From assembly GCA_965220875.1 (NCBI GenBank), contig CBDCRD010000003.1:52289-116288 (forward strand): a stretch of 64,000 nt of DNA, read 5' to 3'. Position numbers and translations under genes: made by a program. Below the pieces are notes generated by a model. The model was not told the DNA's origin. It was given only the letters and a program-made list of their open reading frames with translations, and searched no databases. The DNA is from WTFY01 sp965220875 (GTDB lineage Bacteria > Pseudomonadota > Gammaproteobacteria > UBA4575). This document shows positions 1 to 8,490 of this stretch, one piece after another (position 1 is the first letter of the stretch; each line of letters begins with the position of its first letter).

Positions 1-570
1 TTTCAGTTCATTGGCCATCACCAACCGGGCCAGACCGGCGGCGGTAACGCCCTGTGGAAGTTCAGCGGCTCTGACCTTGTCGAGGTAGGTTTCCGAAAGA
101 ACGGTTGTTACATATTCCGGCTGAACCCAATCGGGAACTCGGGCGTGCAGATCATAAATACAGTCTCGCCACGCCCTGATGGTGGCAAGCCACTGCCGAG
201 CCTCCTGTTGGTTTTCCGGTTCGGTTGCCAGCTGTCTCAGGGCAAGGATTCCATTGGTTGAAAACGGCGGAAATTCCATCGGTTTTTTTTCGGTTTCATC
301 CGGCCGTGATTCAGGATCAGGGACCCTGGCCAGAATAATCCAACTGTTTTTTTCATTGAAGGGACAGAGAATGGTTTCCCCCGTATCCTCGCGAATCAGT
401 TCAATTCCGCCTGGATTGTCTGGCGCCTTTGGATTTTCCTCCCCAAACTCTGGCGGGCGTATCCGAACGCTGGCCGTTGCCGTTTCAATCGTCCAGTGGC
501 TGACGATGTCCGGTTGGTGATTACGGCAGACCGGTGTTTTCCGGATTATGGTGGCAATTGGTTGTGACAT
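1..570 (-). CDS. Unknown protein, partial (C-terminus outside window)
   Basis: An open frame reads leftward from ATG at 570 and runs off the left edge after 190 codons with no stop. The start is backed by an AGGAGA ribosome-binding site just upstream (about 578-585). The visible protein begins MSQPIATIIRKT and is soluble-looking, rich in Pro, Glu and Arg, with no signal peptide or membrane segment. I recognise no family. A copy of the TGAGCATACACA element lies 103 nt upstream, as it does for the HU-like gene and two others, so shared regulation is plausible. It is divergent from the transfer operon that begins at 781. Confidence 0.75.
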   Translation of the reverse strand, partial: MSQPIATIIRKTPVCRNHQPDIVSHWTIETATASVRIRPPEFGEENPKAPDNPGGIELIREDTGETILCPFNEKNSWIILARVPDPESRPDETEKKPMEFPPFSTNGILALRQLATEPENQQEARQWLATIRAWRDCIYDLHARVPDWVQPEYVTTVLSETYLDKVRAAELPQGVTAAGLARLVMANELK

Positions 571-672
571 GTTTTCGGTCTCCTTTCTGTGTGTTGCACC
601 TGGGCAAGACGCCCACAGCCTTACTTTCGATCTGCATGTGCAAATGTCAAAGGACATTTTTCGAAATCTTTT

Positions 673-684
673 TGTGTATGCTCA
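673..684 (-). promoter_or_regulatory. TGAGCATACACA element, copy 1
   Basis: The 12-mer TGAGCATACACA (minus strand) lies upstream of the gene starting at 570. Identical copies precede three other minus-strand genes (24309, 44458 and 47815). A TTGACA-like hexamer follows about 25 nt downstream. It is probably an activator or alternative sigma-factor site; the binding protein is unknown. Confidence 0.5.
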
Positions 685-780
685 CACCTGGATTGTGGCA
701 TAACATCCGGAACAGAATTATTTTGGTAAAGCAGAATTCGATTTTAGATCTGGAGTACCGTTGTGCAGGACATATGTAAC

Positions 781-1290
781 ATGAAGACCCGAGGGCTTAA
801 TCTCCCCCTCCTGCTTCTTTTGAGTGTGCTGCCCCTTGATCTGGTGTCGGCCCAGAAGATCCCGACACCTATCGCCACGGAATTCACGATTGAGATCAAC
901 GATTCGGAACGTCTGGCCGTGGGTTGGGATCTCCCGCTTGCGGGTATCGAACAAACCAGGGTTGGACTGGTGGCCACGTGTGACCATCGGACGGGGGTCG
1001 TTGAGGTCATCGTCTATTTCGGTTTTTTTCCGGCTGAAAAGGCCGTTCAACTGGCCGTGCGGATGGCTGATGGAACAGGCTGGAGGCATGCCCAGCCGAT
1101 CATGGGGGGTGCTCAATCCGGTTTACACGTTCCCATCCTGAGTGATTCGGAGGAAGTCACTGTTTTTCTGCATCATGCCCTGGCCCGAGGTTCCCTGATC
1201 AGCAATGGTCACAATTCGTTCTGGAATCGGTTACCGGAGGAAGAGAACAGCAGGGCTCTGGCGTTACTTGCAAAATGTGGGGATGCATGA
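781..1290 (+). CDS. Secreted or periplasmic protein of unknown function
   Basis: The 169-residue product starts at ATG 781 with a classical signal peptide: MKTRG, then a Leu-rich core, with probable cleavage near VSAQ. The mature part is small and beta-rich with two cysteines (in VATCDH and LAKCGD), which could form a disulphide. No family is recognised. It is the first gene of the plus-strand transfer operon, and its stop overlaps the next start (ATGA at 1287-1290), so the two are translationally coupled. Its position ahead of dotD and dotC suggests a periplasmic role in conjugation, by context only. Confidence 0.7.
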   Translation: MKTRGLNLPLLLLLSVLPLDLVSAQKIPTPIATEFTIEINDSERLAVGWDLPLAGIEQTRVGLVATCDHRTGVVEVIVYFGFFPAEKAVQLAVRMADGTGWRHAQPIMGGAQSGLHVPILSDSEEVTVFLHHALARGSLISNGHNSFWNRLPEEENSRALALLAKCGDA

Positions 1291-2621
1291 TCCCGCAACC
1301 GGAACTTGGACAGCTTCGAAAGCTCGGCCGGGAAATCCTGATGTCCGGCACCCTCGTCCGTAAAATTTCCTGGACCGATATTATTCAGCACATCAGGACC
1401 AAGTCTGAGGATCCGAATTTTTCGAAAATGCAGGTGGCAAGAGATTGTACAGCTGCCCTCGCACTGGCTGATCAGGTTGGTTCGGAGGCAACAGCAAACC
1501 AGTTCGAAAAGGAATTCTACGATGACCCGGACCTCAGGGAGACCTATGTTGATCTCATTCGCCTCACGCAACATCAATTGATCAAGGGCTTCACGCAAGC
1601 TGTTCGCGCTCTCTTGCCCCCAAACCTGATCATCAAATGGGAAGACAGGGCGAATACCGACCTTCCTTCAGACAAGACGGACCCCCTCGTCCGTCCCGAT
1701 CAGGATGATGTTCACAAATACCTGCACAAACCGCTTGTGGCCTACAAACCCCTCAAGAAACCCGTGAGCGCAGTCCAGATTCGAAATCTGAGGGATTACC
1801 TTTATGAAGCCCGGCATCCCCTTGATCTGATCATTACACCCGGTGCCATCAAGAACTCCCTTTTTCTGGGGGGTGTTCTCTCGGAGTGCATTTGGGCGAC
1901 CGGGCTTCGACCGGGTGAATGGCGACAGGCCAAAATCCTTTTGGGTGATCCGCCTGATCAACATCTGGCCGACCCAAGGATCCGCCAGACACTGGCGGGA
2001 ATGGAGGCTGTCTCCCCCGATTCACCCAATGAATTTCGCCGACATATGAATGCCGCGATTGAAGGTGTGCTCTCGCAATCCAGCACCTGGCTCAAGGTTA
2101 AATCTCTCAAAACCAGAAATCGTGTGGCCCAAATCCCGGAACACCGGCTGCTGGGTCTGGGTAACCTGCCCGTTTCCATACGCGTGACGATGTACGCCCT
2201 GATCGTTGCGGCTGGGTCCTTGGACAAGAAAACCTGGGGAAAATTCGGGCGCAACGCCCAAAGACGGACGGCCAAGGCATCCAAACAGATTTTACCCGAA
2301 TTTGGCGGCAAGTTTTCCTTTCTTCAGTTGCGCAATGATTTTGCCGATCGGGGGAGGGCGGTTCTTGATCCCTATGAATTGGCCTACATGATGGGGCACT
2401 CCTCTCTCAAGTCGCAAAAAGGCTACGGCCGGCCGGGACGGTCATCACGATCGGGTAGTCGTAAACCCGACATGGCGATTTATGTCCCACCCGATGAAGT
2501 TCAGAAAACCAGGCTGGCGATCGACACACATGTGGCTGCCAAAAAGGCAGCGACCCAGAAAAAACAGGAAACGGTCAAAGTCCCTGGCTTGACTCCGAGT
2601 GGGGAAGGGTCACAAGCATGA
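1287..2621 (+). CDS. Tyrosine recombinase-like protein with altered active site
   Basis: The 444-residue protein starts at ATG 1287, overlapping the previous stop. The C-terminal half carries recognisable integrase boxes: ATGLRPGEW (box I, catalytic Arg), then LQLRNDFADRG, MGHSSLKS and a Tyr in KGYGRP. Box II normally reads HxxR. Here Arg is kept but the His position is Leu, and box II is shortened, so catalytic competence is uncertain. It may be a divergent recombinase acting on the element, or a DNA-binding protein derived from one. It sits inside the transfer operon just before dotD, an unusual place for an integrase. Confidence 0.65.
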   Translation: MIPQPELGQLRKLGREILMSGTLVRKISWTDIIQHIRTKSEDPNFSKMQVARDCTAALALADQVGSEATANQFEKEFYDDPDLRETYVDLIRLTQHQLIKGFTQAVRALLPPNLIIKWEDRANTDLPSDKTDPLVRPDQDDVHKYLHKPLVAYKPLKKPVSAVQIRNLRDYLYEARHPLDLIITPGAIKNSLFLGGVLSECIWATGLRPGEWRQAKILLGDPPDQHLADPRIRQTLAGMEAVSPDSPNEFRRHMNAAIEGVLSQSSTWLKVKSLKTRNRVAQIPEHRLLGLGNLPVSIRVTMYALIVAAGSLDKKTWGKFGRNAQRRTAKASKQILPEFGGKFSFLQLRNDFADRGRAVLDPYELAYMMGHSSLKSQKGYGRPGRSSRSGSRKPDMAIYVPPDEVQKTRLAIDTHVAAKKAATQKKQETVKVPGLTPSGEGSQA

Positions 2622-2660
2622 AGAATAAAAATCCTTCCATTCACGATTTAAAGGCATTGA

Positions 2661-3176
2661 ATGAACGACCACACACGACATAACAGAACCATTTCCATAA
2701 TCATGGTTATTCTGTTGCTGGCCGGTTGTGCCAAACGAGTGGATCCGGACAGTGCACAGCAGGCCTTTCTTGTTGACACCGGAGCGGCTCATCTGGACAC
2801 TCTCCTGGCCCGGGCAACCGAGGCCAATCTGATGGTGGCTCGGCTGGAAGCCGCGGGTAACCAGAGCAGGGCGCCCAAACCAGCATCTGATTTGCCCCCT
2901 GGTGTTACATTACCAGCCGATCTGGAACAACTCATCAGTCTGGATTGGACCGGACCGGCCGAACCTCTTCTCGAGGCCCTTGCCAGCCATATCGATTATG
3001 AATACAAGGTGACAGGACCGCCACCGGCCCAACCGCTTATTGTAACCATAAGTCGAAGGGATGAACCGGTCTGGATGCTCCTGCGGGATGTTGCCATCAG
3101 CCTGACCACTTCCGCCACCATTATTGTCAATCCATCCAGGGAAAGTGTTACCCTGCAATATCCCGTACACAGATAA
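2661..3176 (+). CDS. dotD: DotD/TraH-family outer-membrane lipoprotein
   Basis: The 171-residue protein has a lipoprotein signal (LLLAGC lipobox, lipidated Cys near residue 23), a variable linker, then a C-terminal domain that reads like Legionella DotD: SLDWTGPAEPLLEAL, a P..PLIVTIS segment, a MLLRDV helix and VTLQYP at the end. DotD-family lipoproteins (TraH on IncI plasmids) sit in the outer membrane and, with DotC, build the outer ring of the type IVB channel around DotH. An AAAGG ribosome-binding site precedes ATG 2661. The order dotD then dotC is as in Dot/Icm and IncI loci, but two extra genes lie between them. Confidence 0.88.
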   Translation: MNDHTRHNRTISIIMVILLLAGCAKRVDPDSAQQAFLVDTGAAHLDTLLARATEANLMVARLEAAGNQSRAPKPASDLPPGVTLPADLEQLISLDWTGPAEPLLEALASHIDYEYKVTGPPPAQPLIVTISRRDEPVWMLLRDVAISLTTSATIIVNPSRESVTLQYPVHR

Positions 3177-3367
3177 ATGATACCGACCTGCAATTCCAGA
3201 CATGTCCTCGTTCGGCTTGCGAATAAATTGTCCTGGAAAACAAGACAAAACTCCTGTCTGGTCGGAATCAAGGGAGACTTTTATGCGGTGTTCCGAACAC
3301 CTCTCGTTGTATGGTTTGGGGTTCCCTGTCAGCAGGGAGAGAAAGCTTGAGTCCTTCAGGTGAGTAC

Positions 3368-3571
3368 ATGTCCATCTGGTTGGAGCCACATTGCCCGCGT
3401 TGCGCCCATCTTTTTCGTGGTGAAAATTCAGATTGTGGTCCGACCTGGTGTGGCGACAAGAACCCCTATGACCCGTGTCCGGAGTGTGGGCAAAAGGCCC
3501 TGAAATACCAACGCGTTTCTGGTGATGAAACCCCGTCACACAAGCCGGAAACTGAAAGTGAGGGGTTTTGA
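3368..3571 (+). CDS. Small zinc-ribbon-like protein
   Basis: The 67-residue product is chosen from ATG 3368 because AGGTGAG lies 6-7 nt upstream; a longer in-frame reading from 3311 lacks this. The sequence has CPRC near the start, two more Cys, then CPECG, a pattern typical of treble-clef or zinc-ribbon folds, followed by an acidic disordered tail. It overlaps or abuts the start of the peptidase gene downstream, so the two are probably co-translated. Zinc binding is inferred from the cysteine spacing; function is unknown. Confidence 0.6.
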   Translation: MSIWLEPHCPRCAHLFRGENSDCGPTWCGDKNPYDPCPECGQKALKYQRVSGDETPSHKPETESEGF

Positions 3572-3573
3572 TT

Positions 3574-4089
3574 GTGATACAGGAAAGGGTTCAGAATCTC
3601 GTTCGGGCGACCAGCCCCTCATTGCCTGTGCGCATGAGCCGCCTCGCCAAATCGCAGGATATTGCTCTCAAGTCCGGTGACATGCCTCCGGGCATCGCCG
3701 GCCAGCTCATAAAGACACCTGCCGACAGGATTGTGATCAGGGTCAACCGGACCCTGAACAAGTCCATCACAAGATATATTGTAGCCCATGAGTTTGCCCA
3801 TTTCATGCTGCACCGGAGAGTGCTTGATGACTCCCCCTATCACTGGATTCAGGATGACCTGTTTTTCAAAAGCCCCGTCATACCTCAATGGATGGAGGAG
3901 GAAGCTCACCAGCTGGCCATGGAGATTCTGATGCCCCATGATCTGCTGTCCAGGGAATTGGACGGACAGGACATCATAGACCATCAGGACTTGGTCCGGC
4001 TGGCGGATCTCTGCCAGGTCACCCTGACCCGAATGCAGATGCGACTTGGGGCCTTCTCCCAAATTAAGGAAATTCGGTATGCGTGTTAA
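3574..4089 (+). CDS. ImmA/IrrE-family (M78) metallopeptidase-like protein
   Basis: The 171-residue protein contains the zinc-peptidase signature AHEFAHFMLH (HExxH at about residues 72-76), followed by a helical EEEAHQLAMEILMP segment that usually carries the third zinc ligand in ImmA/IrrE peptidases. These enzymes typically cleave HTH repressors or regulators, for example on mobile elements after DNA damage. The start is GTG 3574 (or TTG 3568) behind a GAGGGG site; no ATG is available. The gene lies between dotD and dotC with tight spacing, so it may control transfer by cleaving a repressor encoded elsewhere. That role is inferred. Confidence 0.75.
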   Translation: MIQERVQNLVRATSPSLPVRMSRLAKSQDIALKSGDMPPGIAGQLIKTPADRIVIRVNRTLNKSITRYIVAHEFAHFMLHRRVLDDSPYHWIQDDLFFKSPVIPQWMEEEAHQLAMEILMPHDLLSRELDGQDIIDHQDLVRLADLCQVTLTRMQMRLGAFSQIKEIRYAC

Positions 4090-4996
4090 CGCGGGCTTGT
4101 GTTCTGTTATCTTTGGTCTGCTGCTGACGGGTTGTACCCATTGGCCCGGGAGTAACAATCAGGTTGCGCCTCTTACGACACCACCTGATTCTCATCAATT
4201 GCCCCATTTAGGGACAAGGGCAGGACCCCCCTTTGAAGCACCGCCGACTTTTGCCGAGCTGACCATACCGACGGCATCTGTCGTTGAGGTGGCACCGCTC
4301 AACGAACAAGCCCAGTTGCGCTTTCGATCCATGCGGGAAGCGGCCTTGAGTTATGGAACGCAGGCCGGATTTCATCGACGTATGTGGGAAGTACAGGTGA
4401 TGGTCTCCGAACGTGAGAATGTTCTGGACACGATATTTGATTTCAAGCGGGTCAGCTGGCCAACCTCCAATGGCACCGGCTGGCTTGTTTCTCCTGTCAT
4501 CCGTCGCAGTGGTGCCATCTGGACGGGCGGGGAAGAGGGTCAGTCGGCTGCAGCTGCCGATGCCTTCATTGAAATCATGACGCCTGGTCATATAACCGGA
4601 ACCCTTCCCAACTGGCGGGATTATTTGATTACCCTTCCGCCGGCACCACGGCCGGTGGTGGCCGCCTTGCGCCCTTTTGAGGAAGAAATGCGGCAATGGC
4701 GTGAATGGGCTGCCGAAGGTTGGAATGCTGGAGTCAGGCAGGCTGATCTTGCCTTTGAGTCGGATATGGCCAGACTGGAGCGGGATTACCAGGGCATGCT
4801 GGAATATCGCCGACTGCACGCTCAGGGAATGATTTCCGATGTCGTTATGGAAACAGCCCGTTATCAGCTTGGAGCGGAAGAGGATGGCCAGATCATGCGA
4901 ATCGGGGAACGGAGTGTCCGGATCACCGAACCCTCCCGTCTGATTGACGACAGTTCCACTTGGCAACCCCGGATCGTTGCAACACGTCCTCATTAA
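4079..4996 (+). CDS. dotC: DotC/TraI-family outer-membrane lipoprotein
   Basis: The start is ATG 4079 with AAGGA 8 nt upstream; a longer frame from 4046 would lie inside the upstream gene. The 305-residue protein has a signal peptide with lipobox LLTGC, then a DotC domain: RSMREAALSYGTQAG, LDTIFDFKR, PNWRDYL, a QADLAFESDMARLERDY helix and the closing RITEPSRLIDDSSTW. DotC pairs with DotD to place DotH in the outer membrane in type IVB secretion and IncI transfer. In reference loci the ATPase dotB/traJ follows directly; here an ankyrin gene takes that place. Confidence 0.88.
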   Translation: MRVNAGLCSVIFGLLLTGCTHWPGSNNQVAPLTTPPDSHQLPHLGTRAGPPFEAPPTFAELTIPTASVVEVAPLNEQAQLRFRSMREAALSYGTQAGFHRRMWEVQVMVSERENVLDTIFDFKRVSWPTSNGTGWLVSPVIRRSGAIWTGGEEGQSAAAADAFIEIMTPGHITGTLPNWRDYLITLPPAPRPVVAALRPFEEEMRQWREWAAEGWNAGVRQADLAFESDMARLERDYQGMLEYRRLHAQGMISDVVMETARYQLGAEEDGQIMRIGERSVRITEPSRLIDDSSTWQPRIVATRPH

Positions 4997-5012
4997 AAAA
5001 AGGAAACGGAAT

Positions 5013-5774
5013 ATGGTAGAAGAATTTGATCTGACACATCTGCCCACCCTGCATCGGTTGTGCTATCGGCACCCTGGAACCGTCTGTGACTGGCTTACTG
5101 AGAACGAGAACACGAACGCGGTTTACGAATTGGCCCGGTGGAAGTCCACCGCCCTTCACTGGATGGCCGCCAGCACCGATCCAGCCAGCCCGGAGGGCAT
5201 GACTGGCCTGGTAACATTGAATCGGGACTTTCTTGGGTTTCGGGATGAAACCGGTGCCCTGCCTCTTCATTGGGCTGCCCGCTGGGGATCACTGGAAAAT
5301 CTGGTCCATCTTGCCGAACGGAATCGCCCAGACGGTTCTGCCAGCACCAGGGACACACTGGGACGGGAGGTTGTGCACTGGTACGCCATAGCCCAACAGA
5401 ATCCCTTTGCCGGGCCACAGAAGCTGGAATTCCTGACCAGCCAAATGGCCCAGAGGCTTGACGCAAGGGATGAACCCTTTGGTGGAACACCCCTGCATTG
5501 GGCCGCGGCCCTCGGCGGGGATGTCAGGACTCTTGTTGCCCGCATGCCTGATCTCGTCAATGAACGGGATCACAAGGGCGCAACGCCCCTCCATTGGCTG
5601 GCGGCAACCGGCGCATCCCTCAGGGACAATCTGCCGATCCTGCTTACGGCCGGAGCCCAAACGGATGTGGCCTGTTATGACGGGACGATCATTGAACAAT
5701 TGATCAAGCCCGAACACCAGGACATCTGGGTCGAGCATTTGTCCACCAGTCGTCCCTCAACCCCTCCCATGTAA
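5013..5774 (+). CDS. Ankyrin-repeat protein in transfer operon
   Basis: The 253-residue protein from ATG 5013 (AAAGGAAA upstream) has several ankyrin repeats, seen as repeated TALHWMAA, LPLHWAARWG, TPLHWAAALGG and TPLHWLAATG. There is no signal peptide or membrane segment, so it is likely cytoplasmic or a translocated substrate. The repeats carry an unusual HW in place of the usual HxA, seen in all units, which points to recent internal duplication. It lies 16 nt after dotC and 11 nt before the LysM gene. Ankyrin proteins are common T4BSS effectors, so it could be a secreted passenger or an assembly adaptor; neither can be decided here. Confidence 0.8.
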   Translation: MVEEFDLTHLPTLHRLCYRHPGTVCDWLTENENTNAVYELARWKSTALHWMAASTDPASPEGMTGLVTLNRDFLGFRDETGALPLHWAARWGSLENLVHLAERNRPDGSASTRDTLGREVVHWYAIAQQNPFAGPQKLEFLTSQMAQRLDARDEPFGGTPLHWAAALGGDVRTLVARMPDLVNERDHKGATPLHWLAATGASLRDNLPILLTAGAQTDVACYDGTIIEQLIKPEHQDIWVEHLSTSRPSTPPM

Positions 5775-5785
5775 GGATTAAACTG

Positions 5786-6721
5786 ATGAGACTCTCTTTG
5801 CCTTTTGCCGCCCTTTTACTAACCTTTAATCAGAATCTTGCTCCCGGATTGGCTCTTGCCGGTTGGGAATTGGTCCTTGGTGACTCGACAGTGCAATCAC
5901 CACCCGTCTCTTCCAGCGGAGACAAATTGGAGGCAGCAAATCCCTCGCCTGATCGGGTCCAACCGGACTGTCAGCATATGGTCAGACCAGGCGAAACGCT
6001 GAGTGGAATTGCCAAATCCCGGTTGGGCGATGCGACCGCATGGCGGCAACTGGCTCAAGCCAACAATCTCCCATCTGATGGCCGGGTCACTCATGGAACC
6101 CTTCTTAATCTCCCCTGTCATGGTGATTGGACGACCTCACAATATAGGGAGATTGATTCCCCTGTGGAAACAAGGGATCTGGCCACAGCCATCAGGGAGA
6201 GCAAAGGTTCTGTCGCTGAAGATGGATCTGATTCGCCCGACCCTTCAAAACAAGCCATCCAGTTGTCCAGGACTTCGGATGCATCTTTATCAGAAGTTCA
6301 GGATCTTCACCAGGAATTGGCGGGTACTTTGCTTCCTTCAGGACCGGGAACACTTGAAACCGGACCAGACAACAACCAGGAAAGTGTGGCTTCCCCCGCC
6401 ATTGATTTGTCAGGAAAGGAAAATCAGGACACACAAACCAAACCAGGGAATGTCAGCATGAATCCCGGCGGGGAAAGTGAACCTGTCTGGCGTGCCAGGG
6501 GAGGATCCCTGTTGGATGATGTTATTGCCGAGTGGACACTGAAATCCGGTTATCGGCTTATCATCAAGGATCGCTGGTCCTGGAAACTTGATTATGATTA
6601 TCACTATAACGGTGATCTGAAGGGAGCCATCACGGATCTCATGACGGGGTATTCACACACCCTACCGGCCCCAGTTGTTACATTCTACAGCAATGACGTG
6701 GTTGTCCTGTCGGTCAATTAA
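5786..6721 (+). CDS. LysM protein with TcpQ/PilL-type C-terminal domain
   Basis: The 311-residue exported protein starts at ATG 5786 with an N-terminal signal sequence. A LysM module follows (about residues 55-110: HMVRPGETLSGIAKSRLGD through LLNLPC), which binds peptidoglycan, then a long disordered Ser/Asp/Gln-rich linker. The C-terminal domain (about 230-311: RGGSLLDDVIAEWTLKSGY, DYHYNGDLKGAITDLM, VVVLSVN) resembles the TcpQ/PilL C-terminal fold used in type IVb pilus and T4BSS outer-membrane assembly. It probably anchors the channel or pilus secretin to the cell wall. AAGGATT precedes the start. Confidence 0.78.
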   Translation: MRLSLPFAALLLTFNQNLAPGLALAGWELVLGDSTVQSPPVSSSGDKLEAANPSPDRVQPDCQHMVRPGETLSGIAKSRLGDATAWRQLAQANNLPSDGRVTHGTLLNLPCHGDWTTSQYREIDSPVETRDLATAIRESKGSVAEDGSDSPDPSKQAIQLSRTSDASLSEVQDLHQELAGTLLPSGPGTLETGPDNNQESVASPAIDLSGKENQDTQTKPGNVSMNPGGESEPVWRARGGSLLDDVIAEWTLKSGYRLIIKDRWSWKLDYDYHYNGDLKGAITDLMTGYSHTLPAPVVTFYSNDVVVLSVN

Positions 6722-6741
6722 GGCTTATCGTGTCGTGATTG

Positions 6742-7476
6742 ATGTTGGGATGGGTAACACATTCCCTCAAGACCGGTCGTGGTCGACTGATGCTGGCTGG
6801 GTCCTGGCTGGTGGGTGTGCCGCTTTGTGCTCTTCTGTCCGGTCTTGTTCTTCATAAACTTTATCCTCCCTTTCCCGAATCGGTGGCCCCGGTTCCCAGG
6901 TTGGAAGACTGGCTGGCGCTTCCGGTTGGGGATTTTGACCTTTACTCCTTTGATCTTCCATCCTACCAACTGGATCCTGCACTGCGTGTACCATCATGCT
7001 TGCCAGTTGAAGACAGTCTCAAAAAATTCATGTCCCTGAAGCCGGTTACGATCAACAGGTCGTGCGAGCTGACGGCGGGTCTTTGGCGCGAGGCCTGGAG
7101 CGGTCGTCTCGTGACCAATCCGGACCGGATCGAGATTGTTGAAATCATTCCCCTTCGCTGGTTACTTGCCGCTGCCGAGGAGACAAAAAGAAGGGTTGGG
7201 CAAACCCTCGCAGCTTCTGAAATACAGCAATGGCTATACCTTTCACCTCGCAATACAGGTCGTCTGATGGTGGCTTCCAAACGGGTAGCAACCAGACGGG
7301 GGCATTTTCCCATTGATCACTTCAGACCTTGGCGTTCAGAACCAGCCTGTCACTTTACCTTGAACTGGGCCAGGGTCAAGTTACATTATCGTTTACCTGT
7401 ACGGCAAGAAGAAAGGGAACGGGTTGCCAATTATCTCAGGACCTGCAGTCAGGATAAATTTTCTTTCCATAATTGA
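6742..7476 (+). CDS. Membrane-anchored protein, last gene of transfer operon
   Basis: The 244-residue protein has one N-terminal transmembrane helix (about residues 18-40, GSWLVGVPLCALLSGLVLH) and a periplasmic domain with several Cys (VPSCLP, NRSCEL, PACHF, LRTCSQ). No known family is recognised. ATG 6742 is preferred over the TTG just before it; no strong ribosome-binding site is seen. As the last gene of the operon after the LysM/TcpQ protein, an inner-membrane structural role in the transfer or pilus apparatus is plausible but only inferred. Confidence 0.65.
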   Translation: MLGWVTHSLKTGRGRLMLAGSWLVGVPLCALLSGLVLHKLYPPFPESVAPVPRLEDWLALPVGDFDLYSFDLPSYQLDPALRVPSCLPVEDSLKKFMSLKPVTINRSCELTAGLWREAWSGRLVTNPDRIEIVEIIPLRWLLAAAEETKRRVGQTLAASEIQQWLYLSPRNTGRLMVASKRVATRRGHFPIDHFRPWRSEPACHFTLNWARVKLHYRLPVRQEERERVANYLRTCSQDKFSFHN

Positions 7477-7566
7477 TTATTTCGGATTTACGTACAGCAA
7501 TTTCGAAGAGGTCTCCCACTAATTCTAATAAGCAAAAAAATACTTTTATCGGGAATTACTGATGGG

Positions 7567-7917
7567 CTATTTTTCTCGTTCAATACTCTTGCCTACGGCG
7601 ACTCCTGCCACAAAGGTGAAAGCGGTACCAAAAATTTTAAGACCATCTCCTACCCAATTCGGTTTCAAAATTGATCCAAAGATTATCAGTATTATAAGTA
7701 CAATAAGCAAACCAACTGACAGGATCAGTGATGCTGCATGACCCTTGTCATCAGTACCATAGGAAAGGCCCCATTTATTGAAATGAAAAACCTGACCAGG
7801 CGCTCCTCCCTGATGCAAGGCTGGATTGGTACTGGTATCCTTATCAGGTTCTGAAGGCTGATCAATGGGAGGCTGGACTGGAAATTTTTCAATCTGCAAA
7901 TTTGGCTTTGAAAACAT
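7567..7917 (-). CDS. Small two-helix membrane protein, possible toxin partner
   Basis: The 116-residue protein has a Pro/Gln-rich soluble N-terminus and two hydrophobic helices (LILSVGLLIVLIILIIFGSIL and TAFTFVAGVAVG) at the C-terminal end. It overlaps the end of the Panacea-domain gene by 29 nt (7889-7917), so the pair is one operon. Panacea antitoxins are known to neutralise many unrelated toxins, including membrane-disrupting ones, so this protein is a candidate PanT-type toxin. That pairing is inferred from overlap and family knowledge; a plain membrane accessory protein is the alternative. Confidence 0.6.
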   Translation of the reverse strand: MFSKPNLQIEKFPVQPPIDQPSEPDKDTSTNPALHQGGAPGQVFHFNKWGLSYGTDDKGHAASLILSVGLLIVLIILIIFGSILKPNWVGDGLKIFGTAFTFVAGVAVGKSIEREK

Positions 7918-8473
7918 CCCGGATCAATTCATTTGGTATGCGTGGCTTGTTATCAAGAGAACCATACCTTTTTTTAACAATAGTCCATGGTTCACCAGGT
8001 CCGTGCGTTGCATTTGACAGTTGTATACCAGTAAATTTTTTGTGCGTTTTCCAGACATTCTTCAAAAAACTCAAAATACTTTGTGGAACCGCTGGAGGAA
8101 CCCGAAAATAAACATCCAGTATTCCTTTACCGGTCTTGATAAGTTCTTCGGCCTGTTTATTCCGAATCGGTTCCTTGCCAAACTTTTCGAATTGGTAATA
8201 TATACCGGGAACGACCGGTCCCCAGGTCCAGGCTTTAATGTCATCAGGAAATAATTCAGTATCTGTGCTGGCCAACCACCAGGCCTGGGCATAAAAAAGT
8301 AACTTTTGAAGTTTGATTGGATCAATCAGAGGGAAATTTGTGTCGTCTTCTTCCTGAAGGGCAAGAAAAGCATTTGCTATTGCTGCAGCAGAAAAACTTC
8401 CAGCTGGAATACCACTTGTTATAGTTTCGCCATCTGCGATATTATCAGAAATATAAGGCGTTTTTGTGTTCAT
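7889..8473 (-). CDS. Panacea/SocA-domain protein (probable antitoxin)
   Basis: The 194-residue protein carries the hallmark of the Panacea/SocA/GepA family (DUF4065): IKLQKLLFYAQAWWLA, then DIKAWTWGPVVP and the GIYYQFEKFG helix. Members act as antitoxins in PanAT pairs, often binding or chaperoning the toxin. The start is ATG 8473. A 23-nt palindrome lies 18 nt upstream and could be an autoregulatory operator. The next gene overlaps its 3' end. A broken second copy of the family lies at 15456-15673. Confidence 0.8.
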   Translation of the reverse strand: MNTKTPYISDNIADGETITSGIPAGSFSAAAIANAFLALQEEDDTNFPLIDPIKLQKLLFYAQAWWLASTDTELFPDDIKAWTWGPVVPGIYYQFEKFGKEPIRNKQAEELIKTGKGILDVYFRVPPAVPQSILSFLKNVWKTHKKFTGIQLSNATHGPGEPWTIVKKRYGSLDNKPRIPNELIRDVFKAKFAD

Positions 8474-8490
8474 TGTTCATTTCTTGGAAG

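Noticed and set aside
718..1116. Long minus-strand frame opposite the secreted protein gene
   Set aside because: It is antisense to a gene with a clear signal peptide and operon coupling; it has no own start signal.
4944..5012. Longer N-terminus for the ankyrin protein starting at 4944
   Set aside because: This would begin inside dotC without a ribosome-binding site, while ATG 5013 has AAAGGAAA directly upstream.
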